This document shows positions 49,201 through 58,750 of a stretch of 64,000 nt of DNA, piece by piece (the first letter of the stretch is position 1; every line of letters begins with the position of its first letter). The notes under the pieces are model-generated. The model made no database searches. It was not told the DNA's origin and was given only the letters and a program-made list of their open reading frames with translations. The position numbers and the translations under genes were made by a program. The stretch comes from Telopea speciosissima (Eukaryota; Streptophyta; Magnoliopsida; Proteales; Proteaceae): assembly GCF_018873765.1 (NCBI RefSeq), contig NC_057922.1, positions 63,636,755-63,700,754 of the forward strand, given 5' to 3'.

Positions 49201-50751
49201 TTTTGGATGAATGACCGCATGATCCTCCTGTATCATTGGTAGTTCCATTTGAATTGAAATACCATTGCCTAACTTCTCTTTAAGTTGAGAAAAATGGAAG
49301 ACAGGATGTATACATGAGTGAGGCCTTGGGCAAGTCAAGTTTGTAGGCAACAACTACTATGTGTTGAATGATCAGCTATGGGCCGTAGAAGCGAGACTAT
49401 AATTTCAAAATTCTCCTTAGAGACAAGTTGGTTTGTCTATAAAGTTGGAGCCTGAGATACACCCAATCCCCAACTTGAAACTCCCTCTCTTGATGATGCT
49501 TGTTGTACACTTTCTTCATCCGGTTTTGAGCTTCCCCGAAGTTGTGCCACATTTGTATGATTAAACCATCATGGGCAATCAACTACTATTCGACGGTCTC
49601 AACTCGAGCTGTTCCAGGAACATAGGTCAATAATGTGGACGGTGGGCGACCATAAACTATCTCAAATGGAGCTGCCTTCACCGATGAATGACAACTAGTG
49701 TTGTAGAAGTATCATCCCATGAGAGCCTCCTCCACTCCTTCGGATTGAACTGCATAAACATCTCAAGTACATTTCCAGACATCGGTTGACAACTTCACTT
49801 TGGCCATCCGTTTGAGGGTGGTAAGCTGAACTGTAGTGGAAACTGGTGCCATTGATACATAATAAGACCAGAACTTACTAGTGAATGTGGAATCTCGATC
49901 ACAGACAATTGTTTGTGGCATTCCATGGAGCTTGAATATTTGATCAAAGAAGATCTGACCAACCATTGCGGCGGTGTAGGGATGTGACAAGGGCATGAAA
50001 TGTGCATACTTTGATAACCTGTCTACCACCAGCAGTATGGTTGACTTGCCCTTTGAGGGTGGCAGTCCTTCCACAAAATCCATCGAGATGTCCTCCCAAA
50101 TTCGAGATGGAATCAGTAGGGGTTGGAGAAGACCGACAGGAGAAGTGTTTTCTGATTTGTGGCATTGACATATATCATTCTACTATGGCTCTCTTGATAC
50201 ACTCCCTCATTCCAGACCAATATAAGGTAGTTCTTATCCGGTGAAGGGTTTTGTGGTAACCTTCATGCTTGCCAAGTTATGTCGGCAATTAAGGGAGAGT
50301 TTTTAGGTAGATAAATGCGCCCCTTGAAGAAGATAAGCACTCCACTTAACCTCCCATGGCCCACAGCCCCTCCCTCCTTGATGCCATGGAAAAACATCTC
50401 GGTTGAAACCAATCGTCGGTTTTGTGGAAAACCGAGACGAAACCAAGGGGGATTTAAAATAGTACCATGTTTCGACTGGTTTGGGTCGAAACCAGTTGAA
50501 CCGACCCAAACATGTGACTTAAATCAAGTATCTCGGTCGAAACTTGTGATATTTCGCAAGTATCACAAGTTTCAACCGAGAGCTCCCAGTTTCGACAGAA
50601 GAGGTGGGAAACTTGGGGGATTTCTAGATTTGTGGCCACCACGTCCATTCAAGCCACACCCTGGTGGAGTTGATGATGATCAGTGGTCCCAATCCTCTGA
50701 TGCTACTCAACCACCTACCCAAACTCAGGGCCATCGTCGTGGTGGTGGTGG

Positions 50752-50803
<52 letters not shown>

Positions 50804-53800
50804 GGTGGTGGTTGTGGTAGTATGAGGATTGGTGGGTATTATGATGATAATCCCAGGTTAGAGGAATTACGCAATGAGGAGGATCAAATGTTTCAGCAAC
50901 AAGAGGCAGATCCAGAGCCACATCCATAGAGATTTACAGGGGAGAGTCAGTTTACTCATGCAACACAAGATGAGCATCATGGTGTACATATCTACAGGCG
51001 ACGTGGCAAGCATGGACTTGGACCTTCTGATGAAGAATCTAGGATGGATATATCTAGTTTGTCTGGAACTATGGAAGCCATGAGTTTGGGGGAGACTAGA
51101 GGATCTGGATATTGGCGCGCGTCATCCTTCATAGCAGATACCCCTAGTCCAACACAACATCATGATAGTGGCTTTGAGAGCGTCGGATCAGCATCACATG
51201 TTCATTAATCCTTTTCCGACAACAGAGGAGAGGAATCCATCAGCAAACGAACTCTACTATTACCTGACAAAGGGTAATATTGAAGAAATTGAGTAGGAGA
51301 CCAAGTCATATGATCGGTGGCACTTAGTTAATTATCAAAGGAACGGAAACGACTGAGGCACAATGGCCACCGAAAGAAATACTTGAAGTGGAAGAAGATG
51401 AGTCAAAGGACTGTGGCAAGGTAGTGGCAGAGGCAGCACTAGTATGGCGTTGATGAAGATGAGGTCTCGAGTTGGGACATCAGACGACGCAGGGTGAGTA
51501 GCTCATCCAAGGAGAGAGGATTTTGTAGAAGTATCATCAGTGGAAGAATGATGAGCAACAACATCAGTAGATGACCCCGCCCACGACCACGAGAAAATGG
51601 AGGACGCCCATGTAACTTCCAACATTTGTCTTTGGTATGGCGTTCTTTCCCACAGAAATCACACTTCACAGGAGCTCTCTTAGGAACAGAGTTATCAGCA
51701 GTACCATGACTAACAGTTCCTTGGGAAGAATTCCCACAAGATGGAGGGCCAGTGGCCCAGTGTAAAGGGTTGAACGCTCCATTGGCACGGAATGATGCAT
51801 AGCAGTATGACGGTTGTCCTCAGATTGCACCATAGCATAGGCTTGCTCAAGAGTAGGAAAAGGATCTCGATTAAGGATATGAGCCCTAATCTGATCGAAC
51901 TCCATATTTAGAACCATAAGAAAGTCATAAACACAAAACTTATCCTCCCACTTTCTAAAAGCAACAGTATCCATATCACAGGTAGCAGGAAAACGCCCAT
52001 AGAAATTTGAAATTTGCCACATACCTCGCATAGTAGAGTAATACTGCGGCAAAGATAAAGGAGGGCAAGGCAGAAGAAACTCATCACCAAGGGAAAAAGG
52101 AGGGTAAGGCGGAAGAAATGGAGGCCAGCGGTGGCGGCTGAGGCAGGGAGACCGAGAGAAAGAGAGGCACGAGAAGGAGGTGGTAACCGACGGCGGCGGT
52201 TTTGTGGTTGGCGGTAAAACCAAAAGACCGAGAGAAAGAGAGAGTGGAGGCACTAGGTGTGGCAAAAGAACCAAGAGAGAGTGGAGACGGTGGAGGCAGT
52301 GGGTATTGGTGGCGGTGACTTCTAGTGTTTAATGAACAATGTCATTAGGGTTCGAATCCCAAGGTTAATCTTCGCCCTGATACTATGATGGATTTAGGGC
52401 ATTGAACTTATGTCAATGAGACACAAGCTCTCTTTATTTATAATCAGACATGAAATACAAGTTATAATTATACCCTTAGGGCAACACAACTAAACTCTAA
52501 TGGACAAATATACCCTTGTACCCATATTACAACACCTTCCAAGTGGAAGGAAGCAGTGCCAGCACTCCTCCTCTAGAGTTTAATGGAAATGCCCCCAAAC
52601 AAGTTTGTGGTGTCTTTCTCATTGAAAGAAATCTGACAAGTCTCGGTGTAGGTGTTTTGGGTTCCCGTTTTGGACGATTTTCCATGGACAATCCGAGTCA
52701 TTCTTCATGGTTCTAAAGTGGAGCCATGGAGGTCTCTCCTTCCCATTCAATGTGGGTAATCTTGAACCAAGCCTCTCAAGCACTTCATTCAGCGTGCTCA
52801 TTATCATTTGTTGCCCTTCTAAAAGAGATTCCGCCTTGCCTTCTTATTTCTCCACTCTCTTATTCATGCCCTAGCTCTAATACCAAGCTGGTATGTACAG
52901 AGACTGATTTCGTAGCCCTATCGTGATGGATAAGGCCGATCAATTGAAAAGAGAGAATATAGGAATTTTGGGCTCTACAGAGGAAGCCTTGCCTCCTTCT
53001 CTAAAAGAGAATTTGTAGGAATTTCAAGATAGACTTGTTCATTCCACTTGCTACTAAATAGGTTGCATAAGGATGGCAACCATTACATAACTGACACAAT
53101 TGCACCTACTGTTTAGTTGCAACTTCTCCCCATGCTCAGTACTACTCATGCATGCAATACTATGTGCACTAGTAACCTACCCCATAATGACTCAACGACA
53201 TATATCCCTACTCCAATATGTAACTGCTACTAAGTATTTACTGCTTGTGCATGAAAGGTATTGCATGCCGTCAATGGCTAGGGTGCACGTAATAGTTATA
53301 GCCAAGTCTTAACATGGCATAAGGTGAAATCCCTTGGTACCATAATTCATTATATCTCAACCTCATCCCCCACAAATCAGAAGATATTAAGCAAATGATG
53401 ACTTCAGAGTTTCAATCCCAGCCCCCTCCCCCCCCCCCCCCCAAAAAAAAAGAGGTTTGAAGGAAAAAAGAAAAAATAGGAGCAAACTGCAACCCAAATC
53501 AGAGAAAACCGCACTAAAATAGATAAAAGACGATTGAGAATACAGAAGAACATTACCTTATCAGGATTGTTTTTGGTAAGCACAGCTCCAACTGCTCCTC
53601 CTAGTGACCTTCCGAAAACAACTATTCTAGAAGTGTCAATGTCAGTTCGTTGAGTCAGATGATCCAATGCAGCCTAACCAAAAGCAATAGAAACGAACCA
53701 TCAAGGTTGTAGCTAGGGGGAACAAAAAAAACTGCATATTTGAGGATGACGTGATGTTTATGTGAGGATGTAAAGGACTGCATATTCCTCATTTTATTTA

Positions 53801-55423
53801 GTACATTATCTTTCTTCCACCCAACCCCCACCCCCCAAAAAAAGGCCAGAATCTGTCTAAACAGTGGGTTGTATAACCGAGAAAATGCTCTACTCAAATC
53901 AGCAAAACCTCCTTAGCCAACTACAAATGAATGGAATCCAAGACGGAGACAAAAATAGAAACCTGAGCATCCCTTGTAATTCCGAGTTGGGAAGGGTAGC
54001 CATCACTTTCTCCATAACTGTTTACAAGGCAAGAAAGATTTATGCTTGTTCAGTAACTGAGTAGCATGAGTCAGTGCAAAGAGATCCAGAAGCCAAAAAG
54101 AGTTATTCAGCACCAGATAAAACCATTTAAATATGATTGTAGCCATAAACACACCCTCTGTAAGAAAGCATAAAGACATTGCATTGCAATCTCTGCAACA
54201 TTACACGAATCATTTCAAGACGATGGGCAATATCTGCATGATGAGAGTCAAGGTCTCCCAAAAGAATCTGAACCTAATTACGTACGCATAAATTGATTTA
54301 ATAGAAATAAAATACCACCAATATCACCAGGAAAACGAAATCATTAGGATACTCCCAGCATTTTCTTGGAAAAAAAGAATGGTTGGACCTGCAAAGACAA
54401 CTCCACTGTTACAGGTTTGTACCGTAAACCAATATCAAAATAGTAAGAATTAGAAACCATAGACACATTAATTCTGAACTGGTGAGGATGAGAACCAAAC
54501 AGAGAAAAAGACTGACTAGACTTTGGATCGCAAACAGTGCAAAGCAAAGGAGACTTTCATGGAAAATCATCAGCATGCAGATTGCCCTCAACCAGCTAAG
54601 TGCTGTACTCACATACTTCCAATTTTTATTATACACCAAACGAATGAAAACTTCTCCAGGACAATTACCCAGAGAGAGGTAATCTGATCCAACCGAAATT
54701 CCGACAAAATAACAGAATTTGGAAACCCCATACCATGTGGGGATTCTAGAATGTCAATAGTCAATAGCAAAAAAGAAAAGAATTCTTAATTCTCACAACT
54801 AGCACACGTTGCCAGCAGTAACAGGAACTGAATCCGAACCGCTTAGCCCTAGCCGTAGATTAATTTTCTTGCACGGAATTTGGTCTAGCAAAATAGAATG
54901 TACAAACCTGCTTAGTAAAATTACCAAGAAGAAACGAAGCAAAAGCAGATCTAGGACAAGATACAAAACGTACAGCAACAAATAGAAGGAGAAGCACCAT
55001 CCGTAATCTGAAAATCGTCCAAGGACAAAAAAAAGGACCTAACGCAGCGATAAATGGAAAATTAAAATGCGAGAGAAAAAGCTAAGGCGGCAAAGCCCTA
55101 ACCCCAGAGAAGCTCCAACCAAATCCAAGTGGAGAAGAGAGAATGACTAAAAACTAAGAAGAACTAAAACTGAAGAATAGTGTACCTGTGCAATCAGGGA
55201 AGAGCTTGATGAACCAAGCATGAAGGCGAATTCCATCGGAGGATCTTAACCAGACATCCTCGTACTGAAGGCGGAGACGAGCTGGGGTGATCGGGTAAGA
55301 CTTGGAGAGCCCTGGCAGCACGGGTACATAAACCAGCTTCTCCTGAAGCGCCACCAACAGTGCCATCCCTGCCACCACTATCCCTCCCACTCCGTACAGA
55401 AACAGATTCACGTACGACACCAT
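37222..55423 (-). CDS. WAV2: WAV2/Bem46-type alpha/beta hydrolase
   Basis: WAV2 is a membrane-anchored Bem46-family alpha/beta hydrolase that in Arabidopsis restrains root bending; the family is related to animal ABHD13 and its substrate is unsettled. Eight exons rebuild 315 residues: 55186-55423, 54353-54388, 54155-54233, 53963-54017, 53557-53673, 40640-40804, 40214-40454 and 37222-37238. Every intron is GT-AG and every phase fits. A hydrophobic N-terminal segment (about 7-27, [15 protein letters not shown]) is the likely membrane anchor. The oxyanion region is [10 protein letters not shown] (83-92). The nucleophile elbow GRSLGG gives S159, acid D243 lies in SGLQDEMVP and H275 in GMHMDTW, so the triad is complete. 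The last coding exon is 17 bases and ends DTEGR, close to the family's terminal DTGR, which supports the call. Intron 5 (40805-53556) is 12.75 kb of nested insertions, and intron 7 is 3.0 kb. Confidence 0.93.
37239..40213 (-). other. Intron 7 of the WAV2-like gene
   Basis: Nearly 3 kb separates the penultimate exon from the 17-base final coding exon. No gene is supportable inside. A G run at 40033-40046 and LTR-like text around 38120-38790 (ending near CTTCGATCTACATCACATTT, similar to 23417-23436) are the only notable features. Confidence 0.45.
40898..41405 (+). pseudogene. rpoB: Nuclear plastid DNA insertion: rpoB 5' fragment
   Basis: The translation matches the N-terminal part of chloroplast RNA polymerase beta subunit: GNEGM near 40905, then FVGSLI/FIDQ-like, [76 protein letters not shown] and [10 protein letters not shown] near 41375. 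Relative to the plastid gene as I know it, a short early segment is missing, about 7 bases (AAGACAT) are inserted near 41050, and other indels break the frame. It is a dead insertion within intron 5 of the WAV2-like gene, on the opposite strand. Divergence suggests it is not recent. Confidence 0.9.
41640..42425 (+). mobile_element. LTR-like sequence
   Basis: The segment has a promoter-like stretch (CTATTTAAG near 41850, TCTATAAATAAG near 41914) followed by a long CT-rich run. This resembles the U3-R-U5 layout of a plant LTR. Termini and internal genes were not resolved, so the call is weak. It lies in intron 5 of the WAV2-like gene, left of the SINE. Confidence 0.3.
42457..42697 (+). mobile_element. 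Au-like SINE with target-site duplication and internal duplication
   Basis: The A box is in GGTGCAACAGTAAGGTTGC and the B box in GGGGTTCGAGTCTGG. The element ends GGGTATGCCCTTT. It is flanked by a 19-base direct repeat with one mismatch, TTAGTTGT[C/T]AAGGTCATGT (42438-42456 and 42698-42716). The central block from GTCGAG..TGGAAACA to AAGGC is present twice, lengthening this copy to about 240 bases. Confidence 0.85.
43088..44246. mobile_element. Non-autonomous hAT-type element (copy A), 1,159 bp
   Basis: The ends are CAAGGTTCTAAAAC and, reversed from the right, CATGGAAACAAA, typical of hAT-type C-A-x-G-G termini. The flanks ACTTTATG (43080-43087) and CTTTTATG (44247-44254) match at 6 of 8 positions. 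Long internal inverted arms (about 43320-43690 against 43780-44110) share 'ACTTAAGATATTATTCATAAATAAGC' style text. No transposase frame. Its sibling is at 55820-56861. Confidence 0.65.
44280..45030 (+). mobile_element. LTR-like fragment (plus copy) with minisatellite
   Basis: It is homologous, in opposite orientation, to 23550-24230: 'TTTAGGTTACCTAATAGG', 'AAGGATTGGGTTAGGCCTTT' and 'TTGAGTCTTTTATACAAGG' keep order. It carries an expanded tandem repeat at 44801-44908 where the other copy has about one unit. Confidence 0.45.
44801..44908 (+). repeat. 36-bp minisatellite, three units
   Basis: Units start at 44801, 44837 and 44873, each beginning GTTCCCATT and ending CATATGATTT. A diverged half unit (CTCTTGGTTCTCTCATATGA) precedes them near 44748-44767. 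Confidence 0.85.
45833..46104 (-). mobile_element. Ty3/gypsy 3' LTR, first part (interrupted)
   Basis: It matches the right LTR at 52894-53290: GAGACTGATTTC, 'CTATC.TGATGGATAAGG', 'TATAGGAATTTTGGGCTCTAC', 'GGATGGCAACC.TTAC' and 'ACTTCTCCCCATGC'. At 46104 the match stops where a copia composite is inserted, and it resumes at 48901. Confidence 0.8.
46105..47121 (-). mobile_element. Copia LTR, minus orientation, 1,017 bp with internal tandem duplication
   Basis: On the minus strand it starts TGTTGGAAATTTTC at 47121 and ends ...TTTTTTAACA at 46105. It is the inverted counterpart of the plus-strand LTR at 47812-48525. A 314-base segment is tandemly duplicated (46266-46579 and from 46580), which explains why it is about 300 bases longer than its partner. 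Confidence 0.75.
47122..47811 (-). pseudogene. Copia 3' internal remnant (RNase H end and 3' UTR)
   Basis: Translated on the minus strand from 47811, the text reads like the end of copia RNase [36 protein letters not shown]. It leads directly into the LTR that begins at 47121. It is therefore the 3' end of a minus-strand copia element whose 5' part is missing. Confidence 0.65.
47812..48525 (+). mobile_element. Copia LTR, plus orientation, 714 bp
   Basis: Starts TGTTGGAAATTTTC and ends CAGTTTTCTAACA. Together with 46105-47121 it forms a large head-to-head inverted repeat. Inside is a distinctive GC-rich 'GCGCACTTTGCACTTTGC' block. It is the 5' LTR for the short gag remnant that follows. Confidence 0.75.
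48526..48749 (+). pseudogene. Copia gag N-terminal remnant
   Basis: The frame at 48547-48750 reads [32 protein letters not shown] and [17 protein letters not shown], the start of a copia gag (DUF4219/UBN2-like). It runs into a 151-base 3' LTR piece and ends there, so most of the element has been deleted. Confidence 0.75.
48750..48900 (+). mobile_element. Truncated copia 3' LTR, 151 bp
   Basis: It repeats the last 151 bases of the LTR at 48375-48525 and ends TTTTCTAACA. It is followed by CTACA (48901-48905), which pairs with CTACG (46100-46104) as the target-site duplication of the whole composite. Confidence 0.8.
48901..49032 (-). mobile_element. Ty3/gypsy 3' LTR, second part
   Basis: It continues the match to the right LTR after the copia insertion: 'GCACTAGTAACCTACC', 'CCAATATGTAA', 'CTTGTGCATGAAAGGTATTGCAT' and 'GGGTGCACGTAA'. 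Ends ...GTAACA at 49032. Confidence 0.8.
48976..50389 (-). pseudogene. Ty3/gypsy (chromovirus-type) integrase and chromodomain remnants
   Basis: On the minus strand, in order: RNase H-tail-like text near 50300-50389 ([15 protein letters not shown]), integrase core at 49763-50083 ([29 protein letters not shown], then [20 protein letters not shown]), the C-terminal integrase linker at 49397-49582 ([22 protein letters not shown]), and a chromodomain-like tail at 48976-49353 ([16 protein letters not shown], then [17 protein letters not shown]). Frames are broken between blocks. The chromodomain marks the chromovirus lineage, which uses it for targeting chromatin. Reverse transcriptase is missing. 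Confidence 0.85.
50385..50620. mobile_element. hAT-type terminal fragment (copy C)
   Basis: The segment begins CATGGAAAAACATCTCGG and contains repeated 'CGGTCGAAAC' and 'GGTTTCAACC' strings in both orientations, the subterminal signature of the elements at 43088 and 55820. It interrupts the gypsy pol sequence. The opposite end was not found. Confidence 0.5.
50621..51260 (+). pseudogene. Asp/Gly-rich coding-like fragment, possibly a transposase tail
   Basis: The plus-strand frame through 50929 contains long Asp and Gly runs encoded by GAT and GGT microsatellites (50738-50815). After a stop it continues as a Ser/Gly/Asp-rich stretch ([32 protein letters not shown]). It directly follows hAT-type end sequence. 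A C-terminal tail of a hAT transposase is a guess from context. I recognise no catalytic motif. Confidence 0.3.
50738..50815 (+). repeat. GGT/GAT compound microsatellite
   Basis: A GGT run, then about twelve GAT units, then a second GGT run. Read as protein it gives Gly and Asp runs on one strand and a long His run on the other. The His-run frame is a simple-repeat artefact. Confidence 0.9.
51439..52385 (-). pseudogene. Copia gag remnant of a short-LTR element
   Basis: On the minus strand the frame at 51666-52274 carries gag core text ([28 protein letters not shown], then [17 protein letters not shown]). A frameshifted CCHC zinc knuckle ([19 protein letters not shown]) follows near 51600-51660. 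A degenerate primer-binding site TAGTATCAGGGC (52374-52385) and a short LTR lie upstream. Reverse transcriptase and the 3' LTR are absent. Confidence 0.75.
52386..52534 (-). mobile_element. Short copia 5' LTR, 149 bp
   Basis: On the minus strand it begins TGTTGTAATATGGG and ends TAAATCCATCA, directly abutting the primer-binding site. It includes a TATA-like ATTATAAATAAAG. The length is short for plant copia LTRs. It is inserted into the gag region of the gypsy element. Confidence 0.7.
52535..52873 (-). pseudogene. Ty3/gypsy gag N-terminal remnant
   Basis: The minus-strand text after the primer-binding site reads [37 protein letters not shown], the coiled-coil-like start typical of gypsy gag. 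It continues without a clear motif to the copia insertion at 52534. Confidence 0.55.
52874..52886 (-). mobile_element. Ty3/gypsy primer-binding site
   Basis: The minus strand reads TTGGTATTAGAGC, one base from the tRNA-iMet-type site. It lies 7 bases inside the 5' LTR end at 52894 and confirms minus-strand orientation. Confidence 0.7.
52894..53293 (-). mobile_element. Ty3/gypsy 5' LTR
   Basis: It starts TGTACAGAGACTG and ends near GGGTGCACGTAATA. It is the full-length partner of the interrupted LTR at 45833-46104 plus 48901-49032. The flanks TAGTA (before 45833) and TAGTT (after GTAA, about 53291) suggest a 5-bp target-site duplication with one mismatch. The whole nested element therefore spans about 45833-53293. 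Confidence 0.75.
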
Positions 55424-55560
55424 TTCTCCTTCCTCCTCTTATCTTCTCTTCCCTCTTTCACTCTCTCTTTCACTCTCTCAGTCACTGCAAACCCGTTGGA
55501 ACGCTGGAAAACATCGAAATATCGGCGGAGCATAGAACTTTGAGAGCTTAGAACTGAACG
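55424..55560 (-). promoter_or_regulatory. 5' leader of the WAV2-like gene
   Basis: The minus strand upstream of the ATG is GA-rich (GAGAGAGTGAAAGAGAGAG opposite 55455-55480), a frequent plant 5' leader pattern. No exact core-promoter element can be assigned. Confidence 0.3.
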
Positions 55561-55819
55561 CGTCTCACTCACAGCCCACCATCATAGGCCCACGGGCCAA
55601 CTTTCACTAAGTCCATAGACTTAGAACATTGGGCTAAGACTTTCTCCATTAGGGTAAGAAGATTCGCTACTTGTAGAGGAATGGTCTAGAAGCTAGAGTC
55701 CTCTAGAAATATATATATATTTTTTAATGAAAGAAAGAAAATATATCACTCAAAAAAGTTTATAGATTTTTTTTTTTTTTGGGTAAACAGAAAAGTTTAT
55801 ATATATATCATGTTCATAC

Positions 55820-56861
55820 CAAGGTTCTAAAACTTGGGTCCCGACTAGGTTTCGACCAGTCAGAAAACAAGTTCGTCTCGGTTTTGATCATATCTCGGTC
55901 GAAACTTGGGATTTTCTCTAGGTTAACTCAAACCTTGGTTTCGAGGCTCAAAAGTTGATTTTTTGCCCTGATTCTTGTTGTGTTGCCTGTTTTTTATATT
56001 TTAAACTCAATCCATGCATTAGTTTCACATAGAGAAAACACTAAACATATTATTTGTGGTTTTGATCCAAGTTTGATACTGTATATTGTTCTTGGATATG
56101 GTATCAAACAAGGTTTGACCGGAATATAACTCCTTCAATATAAATGAGATTTAAGCAATCTTGCTGTTAAAAAGCTTTGTTTTGATAGTTTTCCAATAAG
56201 TCAAAGATTGCTTAAATCTGATTTATATTGAAGGAGTTATGTATTAGTCAAACTTAATTTGATGTGCGCGAATGCTATCAAAATCGCTTTGAATGAAAAT
56301 ATTTTTTTGGACATCAAAACAAATGAATATTTTACCGCACTTTTGGTTTTTAGCAATGTTTTACCATATTAAAATTTATGGAATTTTTAGATTTGAGAAA
56401 AAACCCTAGCATTAGAAAGTTGAAAATTGCACCTACCGTAAAAAATCCAATTTTTTGTTTTTGAACTGGGGGTTGATTTTTTATCCTTTTGGAATTTGAT
56501 TTTTTAATTATTTTTATTGGATTTAAAGAGGGGGTATTTGCTTATTTATGAATAAAATCTTAAGTAAATGAAATACAAATATAAAAACATTTACTTAATT
56601 GATATTAGACATAACTGTCTATCTTGGTTTCTAGCATAAATACCTGTCTGTCATAGTTTTGAGCCAAGTTTCTCCTAGTTTTGATGGACATATGTGTCGA
56701 AACCATCGAAATATAGTCGAAACAGTCAAAACCATTGAAACCCGGTCGAATCCAGGGATTATCCCCCTTTTATAAAACCCCCCTTCAACTCGTCTCGGAA
56801 ACCTGGGAAACCGAGTTAACTTGGTGGTTTCAACAAGTTTCAGTTGAGTTTTTGTTCCATG
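55820..56861. mobile_element. Non-autonomous hAT-type element (copy B), 1,042 bp
   Basis: The ends are CAAGGTTCTAAAAC and, reversed from the right, CATGGAACAAAAAC. They are flanked by a perfect 8-bp duplication GTTCATAC (55812-55819 and 56862-56869). The 8-bp duplication plus CA-x-GG termini fit the hAT superfamily. The interior shares long ordered blocks with copy A at 43088 (for example 'GACATCAAAACAAATGAATATTTTACCGCA'-type text, given here in part). No transposase. It sits a few hundred bases upstream of the WAV2-like gene. Confidence 0.8.
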
Positions 56862-56869
56862 GTTCATAC

Positions 56870-58574
56870 ACGCGCGTATGAAGGACGCAAAAAATTGCGG
56901 ATATGGTCGAATGGTAAAATTTCTCTTTGCCAAGGAGAAGACACGGGTTCGATTTAGGGATGTCAACCGGTCGAGCTCGATCGGGTTCGGTCGGGCCTAC
57001 CTAAGCCTCACGTTGCTTAAAGCTTGCACCATGACCTTCCTGTTTAAGTATTCGGGCCGGGCCTGGTCGGGCTAGGTTAGGCTTTAGGCTCTAATCGGGT
57101 AATATAATCGATCCTTAACCGGGCCTTAAACGGTGCAAAACCAGGCTATGGGCATGTTTAAATATAAATGGGCTTTAAATGGTGCAGCCCATTAAAACTG
57201 AATATTTTAATTTTACAAAGAGGCTTACCATCTAGCCACCTCTTTTATGTTTTTTCCCATTTATATTGAATATTTCTACCATTCGAACATGACTGATTCA
57301 TTAGAAATAGGCTGAAATAGTGCAACTCGTGCTGGCCCATGTCCCATGATATAAATTTAAGCTAAAAAAAATCATAAAAATATACCTAACACATCAGACC
57401 CAACCCAACAGAAAGATAATGTCATAAAAATATACAGCCCAACCCAATAGAAAGTTAATCTCATAAACAGATTGGGCCAATAAATCAAACAGGACCCAAG
57501 CTCATAGCAAAGTTCACAAGTTAAAGGGTCGGGCTAAGTTAGGCCTAGAATCGATCGGTCCAGTCAGACGCTCCAATACCAATACCTCAAACCATGAATG
57601 GGTACCCTACATCTTTAGCTCAAAGACTTTTTTCCCCTTTTTCTTTTTATTACGATAAGGTTCTTCGGCTAAGTGGTATAGAGTAATGCACCAATGAGGT
57701 GTGGCATAATAAGAGAGAGAAAGAGAGAGAGGGAGAGCTCACATACCCTCCCCTGGCGGCTCAAAGAACCTTTTCCCAAATTATAGGACTAGGTCGACTT
57801 CTTATACTCACAAAAATTATGATGAGTCGCATCTTTTCATTCATAAAATCAGTTTCCTGCAATATAGAAGTGTACCCATCCAGCTCTGATCGTCTAAATG
57901 CATTGGTCGAAAGCTGCTTATTCTTTCTCTAGTTTTCGAGTCTGGTGATTAAATCAACCTCCTATCTTGTATTGTTCCTCTCCAAAGGACAAGTTGATCT
58001 TTACGAACATTAAAAAGGGGTAAAAAAAGGGGTAAGAGAATAAACTTTTTTTTGGGCTTCATTTGGTTGGAACTCGAAGGATCAATTACTCCCACCCCTT
58101 CTTTGTCAAAGGTCAGAAATACTCTTTTCTTTTCTTTTCATTATTCCAAGAGTCTAATCCAAACATCAGACACCATGAGTGAAGAGATTCTTTCTTCATC
58201 TTAGGTGATGTTGAGTGATGGAAAACCCGATCCTTTTCATTTTGATAAAGATAACCTTCAATACAAAAAATTTCCTTCTCCCACACTGAAAGGATATATA
58301 AGGCTTAGCTCCCCATAACATCATCTCTCCCCAGAAACACCAAGAACAGTTTCAACCAGTTCACAGTTGGAAAATTATCTCCAGATCCCTGCCCAGCCCA
58401 CCTGGGCAGGGATAGGGTGATCATTCCAACCCCCTTTGTTAGAGGAGCTGGGGAACTGGGTCGGACAGGGAACTGGAGGTGATAAAGATCCATTCACGGT
58501 TCACACCCATCTGAGCATCTTAGGCCTGAGGGTTTCTTCAACCAACGGCTGTAAACCCTTATCTCTATTCATTG
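56870..58574. other. Intergenic, one possible old repeat, no gene
   Basis: A GGGATGTCAACCGGTCGAGC end near 56956 and a run of 'GGGCC', 'CGGGC' and 'TTAGGC' strings to about 57560 suggest another degenerate element, but ends are not resolved. Short frames here show no motif. Confidence 0.35.
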
Positions 58575-58750
58575 TAAGGGATTGAGTTCTCTCTCCGAGA
58601 GTGTAGCATACATTAGCACTCCCTGAATCTCTCTCTCTCCTCCTCCAGCAAGGGGAAGATATGCCATTTCATAGAAAGGAGAGATAGACATAGCCACGTA
58701 GGGCGGCACTAGCGTACACTACGCTCCCGGGTAGAGAATATTATCCCTTA
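58575..58750. mobile_element. 176-bp MITE, sister of the one at 2734
   Basis: The ends TAAGGGAT and ATCCCTTA are inverted repeats, followed inward on both sides by 'TTCTCT' and 'GGGAG(C/T)GTAG'. The interior has the same 'TCTCTCTCTCTCC' and 'GAGAGATAGACA' blocks as the element at 2734-2907. Target-site duplication not clear. Confidence 0.55.

Noticed and set aside
50715..50927. Minus-strand frame with a long histidine run, suggesting a metal-binding protein
   Set aside because: The histidines are the complement of a GAT/GGT microsatellite.
54234..54280. Reading exon 3 of the WAV2-like gene upstream through its acceptor as coding
   Set aside because: The extension is open, but the AG at 54234 restores the family's ENAGN-IAHR join with exon 2 and the phase fits exactly.
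58305..58493. 62-codon minus-strand frame with Pro/Gly-rich text
   Set aside because: A palindromic CCCAGCCCACCTGGGCAGGG stretch produces it; no motif or splice support.
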